Positions 45,816 through 55,934 are shown, counted from the first letter of the stretch. The stretch: 64,000 bases of DNA from Hormoscilla sp. GM7CHS1pb (GCA_014323675.1 JACONN010000005.1:248001-312000), one strand, 5' to 3'. Numbers and translations: made by a program. The notes: generated by a model from the letters alone, not told the origin.

Positions 45816-46896
45816 ATGAATAGGATCGATGGCTTGTCATTATTACCAGGAGATATTGGGGATATCGAGACCAAGGCGGTACTCAAAAAGTTAATTACTG
45901 CTCATCAGGCGTTAGCAGAACTGAAAGGGGTGGCTAGTAGTATTCCCAATCGGGAAATTTTAATTAACACATTATCCTTGCAGGAAGCTAAAGATAGTTC
46001 GGCGATCGAAAATATTATTACTACCCAAGATGATTTATATCGTAGTGACAGTCAGGTGCAGCATTTCGTGACCGCCGCAGCCAAAGAAGTACATAACTAT
46101 GCTACGGCCCTACGTGAGGGGTTTAACCAGCTTCAAAAAAACGGGATTATTAACGGAACGTCAGATATTAGAAATTCACGCCACGATCGAGGGAAATAAG
46201 GCGGGTTTCCGCAAGCTTCCGGGTACTAACATAAAAAACGATGCAACGGGGGAGGTGGTTTATACACCGCCACAAAGTTATGAAGAGATTAAAACTTTGA
46301 TGGCTAATTTGGGAAAATTCATTAATGATGACAGGCTTTGTGATTGGGACTCATTGACGAAAATGGCGGTAATTCACCATCAGTTTGAGAGTATCCATCC
46401 ATTTTACGACGGAAATGGTAGAACAGGGCGAATTGTTAATGTTTTGTACTTAGTCAAACAAAATTTACTGAAAACTCCTGTACTTTATTTAAGTCGTTAT
46501 ATTAATCAAACCAAAACACAATATTATGAATTGCTGCAATTTACTGGGAAAACGAGAGATTGGGAACCTTGGATAATCTATATGTTAGAAGGGGTCGAAA
46601 AAACTTCGCTACAAACAGTTGAGTTGATTGCAGGAATTAAAAGGCTGATGCTGTCACACAAGAATTCCATTCGTAATGAACTACCTAAGGTATACAGTCA
46701 AGATTTACTCAATAATTTGTTTCGGCATCCTTACACTAAGATTGACTTCGTCCAGAATGAGTTGAGAGTGAGTCGGGTGACAGCAAAGAAATATTTGGAG
46801 GAGTTGGTGAGAATAGGTTTACTAGAAAAGCTAAAGAAGGGACGTGACAATTACTATATTAATGTTGCTTTATACAACCTGTTAGCGGGACTTTAA
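45816..46896 (+). CDS. Fic-family AMPylase with winged-helix C-terminus, frameshifted
   Basis: The Fic core motif HPFYDGNGRTGR carries the catalytic histidine and the anion-binding loop. The inhibitory helix motif SSAIEN (form S/T-x-x-x-E-N) is at the N-terminus, so this is an N-terminally autoinhibited class II Fic protein. The C-terminal part (FVQNELRVSRVTAKKYLEEL) is a winged helix, common in Fic regulators. The frame breaks in a run of seven A (46135-46141); six A join REGFNQLQK to TGLLTERQILEIHATIEGNK. The start ATG 45816 has a GGAG site. Position between hsdM and hsdS/hsdR is typical of Fic genes that ride in type I restriction loci; target unknown. Confidence 0.88.
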
Positions 46897-47419
46897 GCTG
46901 TCGGGTGGGCACCTCCCACCAGCAGCAGGCTGTAACCATACTGAGTTAGAGAACTACCGGTCCTGGGTCGCTGGACTACCGGTGAAATACCCGGCGCAAA
47001 AGTGAGATTTACCCAGTCCCGTTAGGGAATATGTATAGAAAATAGATAAAATCTATGCATATCGGAAAAACATGTATAGAAAATGGCTTTTTCTATACAT
47101 GTTGCCGCACTGAATAAATAATAATATTCTGAAAACATAATTAAATATGTAATATAAAATATTAAGTCACGATATCGCAGTTAGACTCCGAACGGTATCG
47201 CCCCCCGATCGCGAGAAGACCCCGGGTGTGGTCAAAACCCGTTGGTAGGAGACCTCGTCGCCCGAACCCTAAAGGGCCCGGCTACATGAACGAAACCCGC
47301 CTACGCGGGCTTAATTACTTTCTCTCGTTCCCAGGTAGAACCTGGGAACAGTATTCGGAGGCTCCCGCCTCCGGGCCCATCTGTGCCCAGTTAAGTCTAT
47401 CATACATTGAAAAATGCTA
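46897..47419. other. Gap with palindrome and hairpin repeats
   Basis: No gene. It holds the TGTATAGAAAA palindrome (separate entry), a 'gggtgtggtcaaaacccgttgg' element at 47223-47245, and the hairpin TCTCGTTCCCAGGTAGAACC + TGGGAACAG (about 47321-47350). Confidence 0.5.
47070..47102. promoter_or_regulatory. 33-bp perfect palindrome with repeated TGTATAGAAAA half-sites
   Basis: ACATGTATAGAAAA then a 5-nt spacer and TTTTCTATACATGT. A third half-site TGTATAGAAAA is at about 47034-47044. Looks like a protein-binding operator or a hairpin. It lies about 175 bp after the Fic gene and on the 3' side of the divergent Uma2 gene. Confidence 0.6.
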
Positions 47420-48064
47420 TTACCAAATGGGTGCGAGATTCAGGACAAAACCCCGGAGAACTGTTTCCCCTGATAAAGTTACGGGATTTTCAATTACTTC
47501 TACCTCTTGATTTGGGCGATAAATTTCTACTTGCCTGGTTCTGCGATTAATTAGCCAACCCAAGCGCATCCCATTATCCCGGTATTCTCTCATCTTCGAC
47601 TGCGTTGAAGGCAAGCTGTCACTGGGAGAAAGCAACTCGACGATAAAATCAGGACAAAGATGAGGAAATCTCTGTTGTTCGGAAATCGTCAAGCTATTCC
47701 AGCGTTCCAGTCTCACCCATGCGGCATCAGGCGATCGATCGGCCCCCGACGCCAGCTTAAAACCTCCTGATGAATCGAATGCAACCCCCGTCCCATCCGC
47801 ATCCGCCCAATTAAATAACTGTTGGGTTAGTCTGCCATTGCGGTTGCTAGTTTCTCCTCCCGTAGGTGACATAATAATTAATTCTCCTGTTGCCGTGCGT
47901 TCTAGTCTGAGATTCTTATTTGACTGACATAGCTGAAAAAACTCTTCATCTGTCAGTTTCATTACCGGGTTGATGTTTAAGGTTAAGGCTGTCATGTCTA
48001 TTTGATCTGGTAAATTATCTATCGCTTCTGGTTCGCGAACCCGATCTCCAGATCCCTGAACCAT
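47420..48064 (-). CDS. Uma2-family (DUF820) endonuclease-like protein
   Basis: Intact, 214 residues (191 from an in-frame ATG at 47995, where homology to the family typically starts: MTALTLNINPVMKLTDEEFF). Conserved features are MSPTGGETSNRNG, RSPDAAWVRLERW and CPDFIVELLSPSD, the last two forming the acidic pair and E-x-x of the PD-(D/E)XK core. Biochemical role unknown; Uma2 genes are extremely common in cyanobacteria and often sit next to defence genes. It is on the opposite strand to the restriction genes. Confidence 0.8.
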   Translation of the reverse strand: MVQGSGDRVREPEAIDNLPDQIDMTALTLNINPVMKLTDEEFFQLCQSNKNLRLERTATGELIIMSPTGGETSNRNGRLTQQLFNWADADGTGVAFDSSGGFKLASGADRSPDAAWVRLERWNSLTISEQQRFPHLCPDFIVELLSPSDSLPSTQSKMREYRDNGMRLGWLINRRTRQVEIYRPNQEVEVIENPVTLSGETVLRGFVLNLAPIW

Positions 48065-48365
48065 TAACGGTTACTCGATTCTATGATAGCCTAGTAGGGT
48101 GGGCACCGCCCACCAGCAGCAGGCTGTTACCGTACTAGGTTCCTGGGCTACCGGTCTGGGTTGGAAGAGTACCGGTGAAATGGCGCAAAGGTGAGATATC
48201 CCCACCCGATCGCCCTAGATATCGCACTTATACTCCCAACGGTATCGCCCCCCGATCGCGAGAAGACCAGAAACCGGGTTGTCCGCGAGAATTTTCGCAT
48301 ACCCACCGAGATAGTCAAAGAAACCCGGTAAGAATGGCTCCCACCGGAATTTCCTATGGGTTCTC

Positions 48366-48450
48366 ACCGATCAATTTGTGGTGATTTTAAGCAGTTTTAT
48401 GAGGTCTAGAGCGAAGCACCGGAATTTCTGAAACAGCAAGTTTGCAGTTT
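48366..48450 (+). pseudogene. Partial duplicate of the YhcG gene
   Basis: AATTTGTGGTGATTTTAAGCAGTTTTATGAGGTCT then AGCGAAGCACCGGAATTTCTGAAACAGC closely follows 48743-48806 of the downstream gene (NLWFIKQFYETYAEAPEFLK), but with stop codons. A short non-functional copy. Confidence 0.85.
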
Positions 48451-48493
48451 TTCTCGCCATGCTACACTAGAGTAGATAACGGGACGGGTTATA

Positions 48494-49561
48494 ATGAGTA
48501 TAATCTCACATTCAGGCGATCGCACTTATCGGGAGTTCCTACAAGATATGAAAACCCAGGTAGTTCAAAGTCGGATTGAAGCGGCGCGATCGGTAAATAG
48601 ATCGCTCATCGGATTGTATTTGTCTTTGGGGCAGTTGATTGTGGAGCGGCAGGAGGCATTAGGATGGGGTAAGGCAGTGGTAGAACGGCTATCGGCTGAC
48701 CTCAAGGTTGAATTTCCAGAAATGAAGAGCTTTTCGCCGCGCAATTTGTGGTTCATTAAGCAGTTTTATGAGACCTATGCTGAAGCACCGGAATTTCTGA
48801 AACAGCTTGTTTCAGAAATTCCTTGGGGCCACAATATTCTGATTATGCAGCGGATTAAGGATGAGGCGGCCCGCCGCTATTATCTGGAAGCGACTGCTCG
48901 GTTAGGCTGGACGCGCAACGTGCTGCTCAACCAAATTAAGGCCGGTGCTTATGAGGTGAGCCGGCAAGAGAAAAGCCATAACTTTTCGACAGCTTTACCG
49001 GAATATTTGGCAGATCAAGCAGAGGAAATTATCAAGAACCAGTACAGTTTAGAGTTTTTGGGGTTGACGCAAGCGGTGCGCGAGCAGGAGTTGGAGCGAA
49101 ACTTGATTGCTAGACTCAAGGATTTTTTGATAGAGTTGGGTTATGGGTTTTGTTTTATTGGCAGTCAGTATCGGCTCACCTTGGGAGACAATGAGTATTT
49201 TCTGGATCTGCTGTTTTACCACCGCTTTTTGAAGTGCTTGGTGGCGATCGATCTGAAAACCGGACGCTTTCGCCCGGAGTATGCGGGGAAGATGGATTTT
49301 TATCTGGAGGTGTTGAATGACAAAGAACGCGCCCCCGATGATAATCCTTCCATTGGAATTATTCTCTGTGCCGAGAAGGACCGGCTGGAGGTAGAGTTTA
49401 GCCTGAAGTCCAAGACAAACCCGATCGGGGTAGCAACTTATCAGCTTTACCCGCAGGTGCCGTCAGAATATCAGGGACTATTGCCAACGGATTCTGATTG
49501 GCAGCGATTTAAGAAGTCAGCGTTGCCGTCCGATTTTTCCGGAACGGTGGAGGATAATTGA
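48494..49561 (+). CDS. YhcG/DUF1016-type PD-(D/E)XK nuclease
   Basis: 355 residues, intact. The N-terminal helical domain (ISHSGDRTYREFLQDMKTQV, VVERLSADLKVEFPEMKSFS, RNLWFIKQFYETYAEAPEFL) and C-terminal nuclease domain (YRLTLGDNEYFLDLLFYHRF, LVAIDLKTGRFRPEYAGKMD) match YhcG family members, with the D, E-like and D-x-K residues of the nuclease core. These proteins occur in restriction and defence loci, some as stand-alone nucleases. Here it stands between fic/Uma2 and hsdS on the same strand as hsdS and hsdR. Target unknown. Confidence 0.9.
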   Translation: MSIISHSGDRTYREFLQDMKTQVVQSRIEAARSVNRSLIGLYLSLGQLIVERQEALGWGKAVVERLSADLKVEFPEMKSFSPRNLWFIKQFYETYAEAPEFLKQLVSEIPWGHNILIMQRIKDEAARRYYLEATARLGWTRNVLLNQIKAGAYEVSRQEKSHNFSTALPEYLADQAEEIIKNQYSLEFLGLTQAVREQELERNLIARLKDFLIELGYGFCFIGSQYRLTLGDNEYFLDLLFYHRFLKCLVAIDLKTGRFRPEYAGKMDFYLEVLNDKERAPDDNPSIGIILCAEKDRLEVEFSLKSKTNPIGVATYQLYPQVPSEYQGLLPTDSDWQRFKKSALPSDFSGTVEDN

Positions 49562-49684
49562 TAAATTATGACAACAGATGGGATGGGGGCATGGTGACTA
49601 TACCCAAGAAAGAGGCGAGATTTGGGATTATGTAACGCGGGAGGAGTTTTGGCAGGATTTGCAGAGGAATTGTAGCAGGAGGGT
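49562..49684 (+). other. Gap with a possible gene fragment
   Basis: One frame reads HGDYTQERGEIWDYVTREEF WQDLQRNC, which looks like the end of a small protein but could not be assigned. It ends just before the hsdS start. Confidence 0.3.
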
Positions 49685-49690
49685 ATGATA

Positions 49691-50995
49691 ATGAGTAAGC
49701 ATCAATTAGCGATCGACAATAGTCAAGTGTCAGAAGGTTATAAAAAAACTGAGGTTGGGGTGATTCCTGAAGATTGGGAAGTAAAAAAACTTGGGGACAT
49801 ATTACATTTAAAGAATGGATTTGCTTTTAGAAGCGAGTATTTTTCGTTAAGTGGCCCTATAGTTTTGACTCCTGGAAATTTTCGGCTTGATGGCGGTCTA
49901 TATTTTAACGATAAAAATACAAAAAGATATTCAGGCAAGTTTCCCGAATCAATGATTTTTCAAAACGGAGATTTGTTAGTCGTAATGACAGATTTGACTC
50001 CAGATTGTAATTTACTCGGAAAGCCTGCTTTTGTAAATTCAGAAGAAATTATACTACACAACCAGCGAATCGGAAAAATAAATCTGTTATCTGAACATAT
50101 TGACAAGAATTTTTTGTATTGCATACTTCTATCTAGTCTATATCTTAAAAAAATCAAAGAGCAAGCAACGGGTTCGACAGTAAGGCATACTTCAAATAAA
50201 TCTATTTACAGTATTTATGTGCCAATTCCACCTCTTCCAGAACAACGCGCGATCGCCCAAACCCTATCGGACGTAGATGGCCTGATAGCAGCACTGGATA
50301 AGCTGATCGCCAAAAAGCGCAACATCAAAACCGCCACCATGCAGGAACTCCTCACCGGCAAGAAACGCCTGCCGGGATTTGGTGATGAGTGGCATGAGGT
50401 ATTACTAGGAGAGTTAGGAGTTTTTTCTAAAGGATCTGGAATTAAAAAAGATGATGTATTGGATTACGGATTTGCTTGTGTCAGATATGGGGAAATATAC
50501 ACAAAACATCATGATTTTATAAAAATCATTTATTCATTCATATCAGAAGAAATAGCGAAAAATAGTCAACTTATAAAATCAGGCGATCTGCTTTTTGCTG
50601 GTTCTGGTGAAACCGCAGAAGAAATAGGAAAATGTGTGGCGTTCTTGAAGGAAGAAATAGCTTATGCAGGAGGAGATATAATTATATTTTCACCCAAAGA
50701 ACAAGACTCAATGTTTTTGGGGTATCTTATGAACTATGAGTCAATCGTCAGGCAGAAAGCAAGAATGGGGCAAGGAGATGCTGTTGTTCATATTCAGGCT
50801 AAGAATTTAGCGCAATTGCAATTTAATTTGCCGTCATTAGAAGAACAACGCGCGATCGCATCTATTCTGTCGGACATGGATGCGGAAATCGCGGCCTTAG
50901 AAAAGCGCCGCGCCAAAACCCAAGCAATGAAGCAAGGCATGATGCAGGAACTCTTAACCGGAAAAACCCGACTCATCGATCCAAACAATCCTTAA
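49691..50995 (+). CDS. hsdS: Type I restriction-modification specificity subunit
   Basis: 434 residues, intact. Two target recognition domains (from about VGVIPEDWEVKKLGDILHLK and from DEWHEVLLGELGVFSKGSGI) are each followed by a coiled-coil repeat: LPEQRAIAQTLSDVDGLIAA and LEEQRAIASILSDMDAEIAA, with matching MQELLTGK tails. These two-fold repeats are what HsdS uses to bind two HsdM. The ATG at 49685 lies only one base after the AGGAGGG site, so the ATG at 49691 is preferred. The sequence specificity cannot be read. HsdM is damaged, so the complex probably cannot form. Confidence 0.95.
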   Translation: MSKHQLAIDNSQVSEGYKKTEVGVIPEDWEVKKLGDILHLKNGFAFRSEYFSLSGPIVLTPGNFRLDGGLYFNDKNTKRYSGKFPESMIFQNGDLLVVMTDLTPDCNLLGKPAFVNSEEIILHNQRIGKINLLSEHIDKNFLYCILLSSLYLKKIKEQATGSTVRHTSNKSIYSIYVPIPPLPEQRAIAQTLSDVDGLIAALDKLIAKKRNIKTATMQELLTGKKRLPGFGDEWHEVLLGELGVFSKGSGIKKDDVLDYGFACVRYGEIYTKHHDFIKIIYSFISEEIAKNSQLIKSGDLLFAGSGETAEEIGKCVAFLKEEIAYAGGDIIIFSPKEQDSMFLGYLMNYESIVRQKARMGQGDAVVHIQAKNLAQLQFNLPSLEEQRAIASILSDMDAEIAALEKRRAKTQAMKQGMMQELLTGKTRLIDPNNP

Positions 50996-51035
50996 ACCGC
51001 AAACCGCCATCTAAAAACAACCAGGATAAAATACC

Positions 51036-54000
51036 ATGAGCAACGTCGGACAAAGGGAATTCGCTACTCAAAAACGAGTTATCCAACTCTTTGAACAGCA
51101 ACTCGGTTACGAATATCTGGGATACTGGCACAACCGCCAGCACAACCGCAACATTGAAGAGGAATTATTGCGCCAATGGTTGACCCGCCAAAACATTAGC
51201 GATACTCTGATTAACAAAACCCTGCGGGAACTCGATCGCGCCGCCGCCCTGGCAGACACCCAAAACCTTTACGACGCCAACAAAGCAGTCTATCGTCTCC
51301 TCCGCTACGGTGTCAAGGTCAAAGAAGGGGCCCGACAACAAACCCAAACTGTATGGCTCATCGACTGGAAACATCCCGAAAATAATCATTTCGCGATCGC
51401 CAAAGAAGTCACCATTAAAGGCCAACAGGACAAACGCCCGGATCTCGTTATTTATGTCAACGGCATCGCCCTGGGCATCCTCGAACTCAAACGGGCCAGT
51501 GTTTTCGTCAGCGAAGGCATCCGCCAAAACCTGGACAACCAGAAAGCCGAATTTATCCGCCCCTTCTTCACCACCATGCAACTGGTCATGGCAGGCAACG
51601 ATAACCAAGGACTCCGCTACGGCACCATCCAAACCTCAGAAAAATATTACCTCGAATGGAAGGAACCAGGCAACAACCCGTTCGACAGCCCCCTCGACTG
51701 GCATCTCAGCCTTCTGTGCCACAAAACCAGATTTTTAGAACTCCTCCACGACTTCATCATCTTTGACTCTGGCATCAAAAAGATTTGTCGCCATAACCAA
51801 TACTTTGGCATCAAAGCCGCCCAGGAATACATCCATCGCCGGGAAGGTGGCATCATCTGGCACACCCAAGGTTCCGGCAAAAGCCTGACTATGGTTTGGC
51901 TGGCAAAATGGATCCGGGAACATAACATCGATGCCCGAGTTCTCATCGTCACCGATCGCGCGGAACTGGACGATCAGATCGAAAGCATATTCAAAGGGGT
52001 AGATGAGGATATTTACCGCACCCAAAGCAGTGCCGATCTGATTGCAACCCTCGATCGCACCCAACCCTGGCTGATTTGTTCCTTGATTCACAAATTCGGC
52101 AGCCGGGAAAAGGAAGCCACGGCAGAATTTATCCGAGATTTGCAAAACCAAGTCCCCAGCAATTTTACTCCCAAAGGCAACCTGTTCGTCTTCGTAGATG
52201 AATGTCACCGCACTCAGTCCGGTAAACTCCACGCCGCCATGAAGCAGATCCTCCCCGATGCTTTGTTTATCGGCTTTACTGGCACCCCTCTGCTGAAAAA
52301 AGACAAGCAGAAAAGCATCGAAATCTTCGGCAACTACATCCACACCTATAAATTTAATGAAGCGGTCGCCGATGAGATTGTTTTGGATCTGCGCTACGAA
52401 GCCCGGGATATCGACCAAAATCTCACCTCCCCAGAGAAAATCGACCAGTGGTTTGAAGCCAAAACCCGGGGTTTGTCCGACTTTGCCAAAACCCAACTGA
52501 AACGGAAATGGGGAACCTTGCAAAAGGTACTCTCCAGCAAGTCCCGCCTCGAACAAATTGTTAAGGACATTCTGTTAGATATGGAAACGAAGCCCCGCCT
52601 CATGGACGGGCGGGGCAATGCTATGTTAGTCTGTTCCAGTATTTATCAAGCCTGCAAAGCTTACGAACTCTTTAGCCAAACCCACCTCGCTGGCAAATGC
52701 GCCATTATCACTAGCTACAAACCCTCCCCCACGGATATTAAAGGAGAAGAAACGGGTGAAGGTCTCACGGAGAAACTGCATCAGTACGGCATTTACCGCC
52801 AGATGCTGGCCGACTACTTCCAAGAACCAGAGGATAAAGCTATGTATCGGGTTGAAGAGTTCGATCGCGAAGTCAAAAAGCGCTTTATCGAAGCACCCGG
52901 ACAGATGGGCCTGCTGATCGTGGTGGATAAGTTATTGACGGGTTTCGATGCGCCCCCCGCTACCTACCTTTACCTCGACAAGAAAATGCGCGATCATGGT
53001 TTATTCCAAGCTATCTGCCGCGTCAACCGCCTGGATGGCGAGGATAAAAAATATGGTTATATTGTCGATTATAAGAATCTATTTGAACAACTGGAAGGGG
53101 CGGTGACTGACTACACCACTGGTGCCTTCGATGGCTACGATGCTAAAGATATTGCCGGACTGTTGAGCGATCGCCTCACGAAAGGGCGCGATCGTCTGGA
53201 AGAAACCCGCGCAACGGTGGAGGCTTTGTGCGAACCGGTTCCCCATCCGGGCAAACGTCAAGATTACCTACATTATTTCTGTAACGAACCCAAACGGGTT
53301 GTCCTCTACAAATGCGTCAACGAATTAATTCGCGCCTATGCCAACCTGGCCAACGAAATGCCGGAAGCAGGTTACAGTCAAGTCCAAGCAGAAAAGATCA
53401 AAGCCGAGGTCAAGCATTACAGTGAAATGTGTAAAGAGATTAAAATTGCTAGCGGTGACTACCTGGATATGAAACTCTACGAACCCGCTATGCGTCACCT
53501 CCTGGACAGCTATATCCGGGCCGAAGATCCTGTTAGCGTCTCGGACTTTGAAGAACTGGGTTTAATTCAACTGATCCTGCAAAATGGGGCGATCGCAGCC
53601 TTGGAACAACTGCCGGAGGGGTTAAAGCAAGACCGGGAAACCGTGGCCTACACAATTGAGAACAATCTCCGTAAAATTATCACCTCCGAGAGTCCTGTCA
53701 ACCCCGAATATTACGATAAAATGTCAGAACTGCTGGATGACTTAATCGCACAGCGCCGGCAACAGGCGATCGACTATCACGAGTATCTGGAGAAAGTCAA
53801 GGAACTGGCCAAACGGATCCTGGAACCTCATGAAAATTCCTCCGCCTATCCCGAATCCCTGGATACCCCCGCCAAGCGATCGCTCTATGATAACTTAGGA
53901 AAAGATGAAGATTTTGCCCTTGCGATCGATAATGCTGTACGCGATACTAAAAAAGAAGGTTGGATCGGCAATCGTTTCAAAGAACGGGAACTGGAAATAG

Positions 54001-54083
54001 AAATAAAGAAATCCATGGGCGATCGTTTACTTAATGTAAAAGATATCCTAGAGATAGTCAAAAACCAAGATGAATATAAATAA
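51036..54083 (+). CDS. hsdR: Type I restriction endonuclease subunit
   Basis: 1015 residues, intact. The N-terminal nuclease domain carries RPDLVIYVNGIALGILELKR (D...E-x-K core). Superfamily 2 motor motifs follow: motif I IIWHTQGSGKSL (about 273-284), motif II FVDECHRT (388-391 is DECH), motif III GFTGTP, and the C-terminal helicase motifs with DKLLTGFDAP and ICRVNR. It translocates DNA and cleaves at a distance. It has no intact HsdM partner here. Its end overlaps the YgjP-type gene by 14 bp. Confidence 0.97.
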   Translation: MSNVGQREFATQKRVIQLFEQQLGYEYLGYWHNRQHNRNIEEELLRQWLTRQNISDTLINKTLRELDRAAALADTQNLYDANKAVYRLLRYGVKVKEGARQQTQTVWLIDWKHPENNHFAIAKEVTIKGQQDKRPDLVIYVNGIALGILELKRASVFVSEGIRQNLDNQKAEFIRPFFTTMQLVMAGNDNQGLRYGTIQTSEKYYLEWKEPGNNPFDSPLDWHLSLLCHKTRFLELLHDFIIFDSGIKKICRHNQYFGIKAAQEYIHRREGGIIWHTQGSGKSLTMVWLAKWIREHNIDARVLIVTDRAELDDQIESIFKGVDEDIYRTQSSADLIATLDRTQPWLICSLIHKFGSREKEATAEFIRDLQNQVPSNFTPKGNLFVFVDECHRTQSGKLHAAMKQILPDALFIGFTGTPLLKKDKQKSIEIFGNYIHTYKFNEAVADEIVLDLRYEARDIDQNLTSPEKIDQWFEAKTRGLSDFAKTQLKRKWGTLQKVLSSKSRLEQIVKDILLDMETKPRLMDGRGNAMLVCSSIYQACKAYELFSQTHLAGKCAIITSYKPSPTDIKGEETGEGLTEKLHQYGIYRQMLADYFQEPEDKAMYRVEEFDREVKKRFIEAPGQMGLLIVVDKLLTGFDAPPATYLYLDKKMRDHGLFQAICRVNRLDGEDKKYGYIVDYKNLFEQLEGAVTDYTTGAFDGYDAKDIAGLLSDRLTKGRDRLEETRATVEALCEPVPHPGKRQDYLHYFCNEPKRVVLYKCVNELIRAYANLANEMPEAGYSQVQAEKIKAEVKHYSEMCKEIKIASGDYLDMKLYEPAMRHLLDSYIRAEDPVSVSDFEELGLIQLILQNGAIAALEQLPEGLKQDRETVAYTIENNLRKIITSESPVNPEYYDKMSELLDDLIAQRRQQAIDYHEYLEKVKELAKRILEPHENSSAYPESLDTPAKRSLYDNLGKDEDFALAIDNAVRDTKKEGWIGNRFKERELEIEIKKSMGDRLLNVKDILEIVKNQDEYK

Positions 54084-54791
54084 ATTCACAGGCGAAAGCC
54101 AGATAGAAGTAGGTGGCATATCCATACAATTACTGCTCAAACCAATCAAAAGCTTACGCATTGTAGTATATCCCCCGACGGTCGCGTTCGCGTTTCCGCC
54201 CCTTGGCACTTAACCGGTGAAGACATTTATCTGGCGATCTTTTCCCGGCTTTCTTGGATTAAACAGAAACAAGCCAAATTTCAAGCGATGCCCCGCGTGC
54301 AGAAGCGCGAAATGGTAACGGGTGAAACTCATTATGTTTTTGGTAGGGAGTATCAATTGGAAGTTATCGAACGTCCCGGTCGTCAGGAAATACTGCTTTG
54401 GGAGGATCGCGATCGCCTACAGCTTTTCGTAAATCCCGGCACCGACACCGAAAAACGCTTAAAAGTTTTAAATGAATGGTATCGGGAGCAACTCAAAGGG
54501 AAAATACCAGATTTCCTCAACAAATGGCAACCAATTATTGGCAAACAAGTGAATGATTGGGGAATCAAGAAGATGAAAACCCAATGGGGAAGCTGCAATA
54601 TAACCAAGGGTCGCATCTGGTTAAACTTGGAACTTGCTAAGAAACCCATCGAATGTCTTGAGTACGTATTAGTACATGAGTTAGTGCATCTTTGGGAGAG
54701 ATATCATAACGAAAAGTTCAGAGGATACATGGATAAATATTTACCACAGTGGCAGCAATATAGAGATATTTTGGATCGCGAATTATTGTAA
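54070..54791 (+). CDS. YgjP/SprT-type metallopeptidase next to hsdR, frameshifted
   Basis: The catalytic helix LEYVLVHELVHLWERYHNEK has HExxH. The N-terminal half includes SIQLLLKPIKSLRIVVYPP, then frameshifted GRVRVSAPWHLTGEDIYLAI and RLSWIKQKQAKF. The break is in a run of five C (54172-54176); six C give YPPDGRVRVSAPWHL and a 240-residue protein. It starts inside the end of hsdR (54070), as these YgjP (M48-like, DUF45) proteins often do in type I restriction loci. They are thought to be proteases that control restriction (inference from location). Confidence 0.85.
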
Positions 54792-55428
54792 TGTCGGGTG
54801 GGCACCGCCCACCAGGCTCCCTCGTTAACAGCCTGAGACTGGGAACGAGGGTAAGAAAACAATGCTAAAATTAATTTATAGCGTTTCTCAGATAGATGCG
54901 ATCCCTCGTTCCCAGGGTCTCCCTGGGAATGAACAGTCTGAGGCTCTGCCTCAAGTGATTCCCTCGTTCCCAGGGTCTCCCTGGGAATGAACAGTCTGAG
55001 GCTCTGCCTCAAGTGATTCCCTCGTTCCCAGGGTCTCCCTGGGAATGAACAGTCTGAGGCTCTGCCTCAAGTGATTCCCTCGTTCCCAGGGTCTCCCTGG
55101 GAATGAACAGTCTGAGGCTCTGCCTCAAGTGATTTTCCCTCGTTTTCCCTCGTTCCCAGGGTCTCCCTGGGAATGAACAGTCTGAGGCTCTGCCTCAAGT
55201 GATTCCTTATACTCACGTGAGTAAGGTAAGTAGTCCAGGCCAGGAGGCAGAGCCTCCATAAATCCTTCCCAGCCTGAGACTGGGAAGGAGCAGAAACTAG
55301 AGGCAGAGCCTCCATAAATCCTTCCCAGCCTGAGACTGGGAAGGAGGGTAAAATGCTACAATAAATTACAGCGAAGTGAGTAAATTAAAAAAGTGGGCTA
55401 TCAGATGCTCTCCCTATATTTACTCAGC
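54792..55428. other. Gap of hairpin repeats
   Basis: Apart from the 58-bp array (separate entry), holds CTCGTTAACAGCCTGAGACTGG + GAACGAG near 54830 and two copies of CCTTCCCAGCCTGAGACTGG + GAAGGAG (55262-55349). No gene. Confidence 0.6.
54903..55206. repeat. Tandem array, 5 x about 58 bp (double hairpin unit)
   Basis: Unit CCCTCGTTCCCAGGGTCTCC + CTGGGAATGAACAGTCTGAG + GCTCTGCCTCAAGTGATT. It consists of two stems: TTCCCAGG/CCTGGGAA and GAGGCtctGCCTC. Five copies, one slightly longer. Confidence 0.95.
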
Positions 55429-55806
55429 TCAGTCCTTCATCGCCGAAACATAAGCAAGAGATTCCTGCCAGAGATTGAACAGCAAAAACTCGGCCCGATC
55501 GCCCATTTCGACGACAAAGACACCTTCTTCGCCCTGGGCCTCGGAGGCGATCCAAGTTCCTTTCAGGCTAACTTCGATGTAGTCAGCATCGCACGCGGAA
55601 AGGGCGATCGCCTCGGCACGCTCAACTTGCAACTTAGACAGGTAAGGCAAATCAATTGGCAGCAAGAAGGAAGCGGTGCTGAGTTCGATATTAAAGCCTA
55701 CACCCGCTTGCCGCGCCAGCATTATCCGTGTCTCGACCCAATCTTCCAGAGGTTGAGCCAGACGCTCCATCTTAAAATCGTTTTCAATATAAGTCAGTTT
55801 CAACAT
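55429..55806 (-). CDS. Conserved cyanobacterial hypothetical protein
   Basis: 125 residues (MLKLTYIENDFKMERLAQPL, ELSTASFLLPIDLPYLSKLQ, FVVEMGDRAEFLLFNLWQES). Soluble, acidic, without signal peptide or known motif; related cyanobacterial hypothetical proteins have the same order of segments. Stand-alone and intact. Function unknown. Confidence 0.7.
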   Translation of the reverse strand: MLKLTYIENDFKMERLAQPLEDWVETRIMLARQAGVGFNIELSTASFLLPIDLPYLSKLQVERAEAIALSACDADYIEVSLKGTWIASEAQGEEGVFVVEMGDRAEFLLFNLWQESLAYVSAMKD

Positions 55807-55934
55807 TGCCAGTAGCCTCCTACATTTTTTCTGCTGTTTTGTTGCTCATCTCTCACCAAAGCTGTAACTAAATCAATCTCGCCTGTGAACTGCCTGGATG
55901 TGATTTCTGGATACAGAGACTACCAATTGCGGGT

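Noticed and set aside
51165..52556. Long minus-strand frames over hsdR
   Set aside because: Antisense shadows of an intact 1015-residue gene with all motifs.
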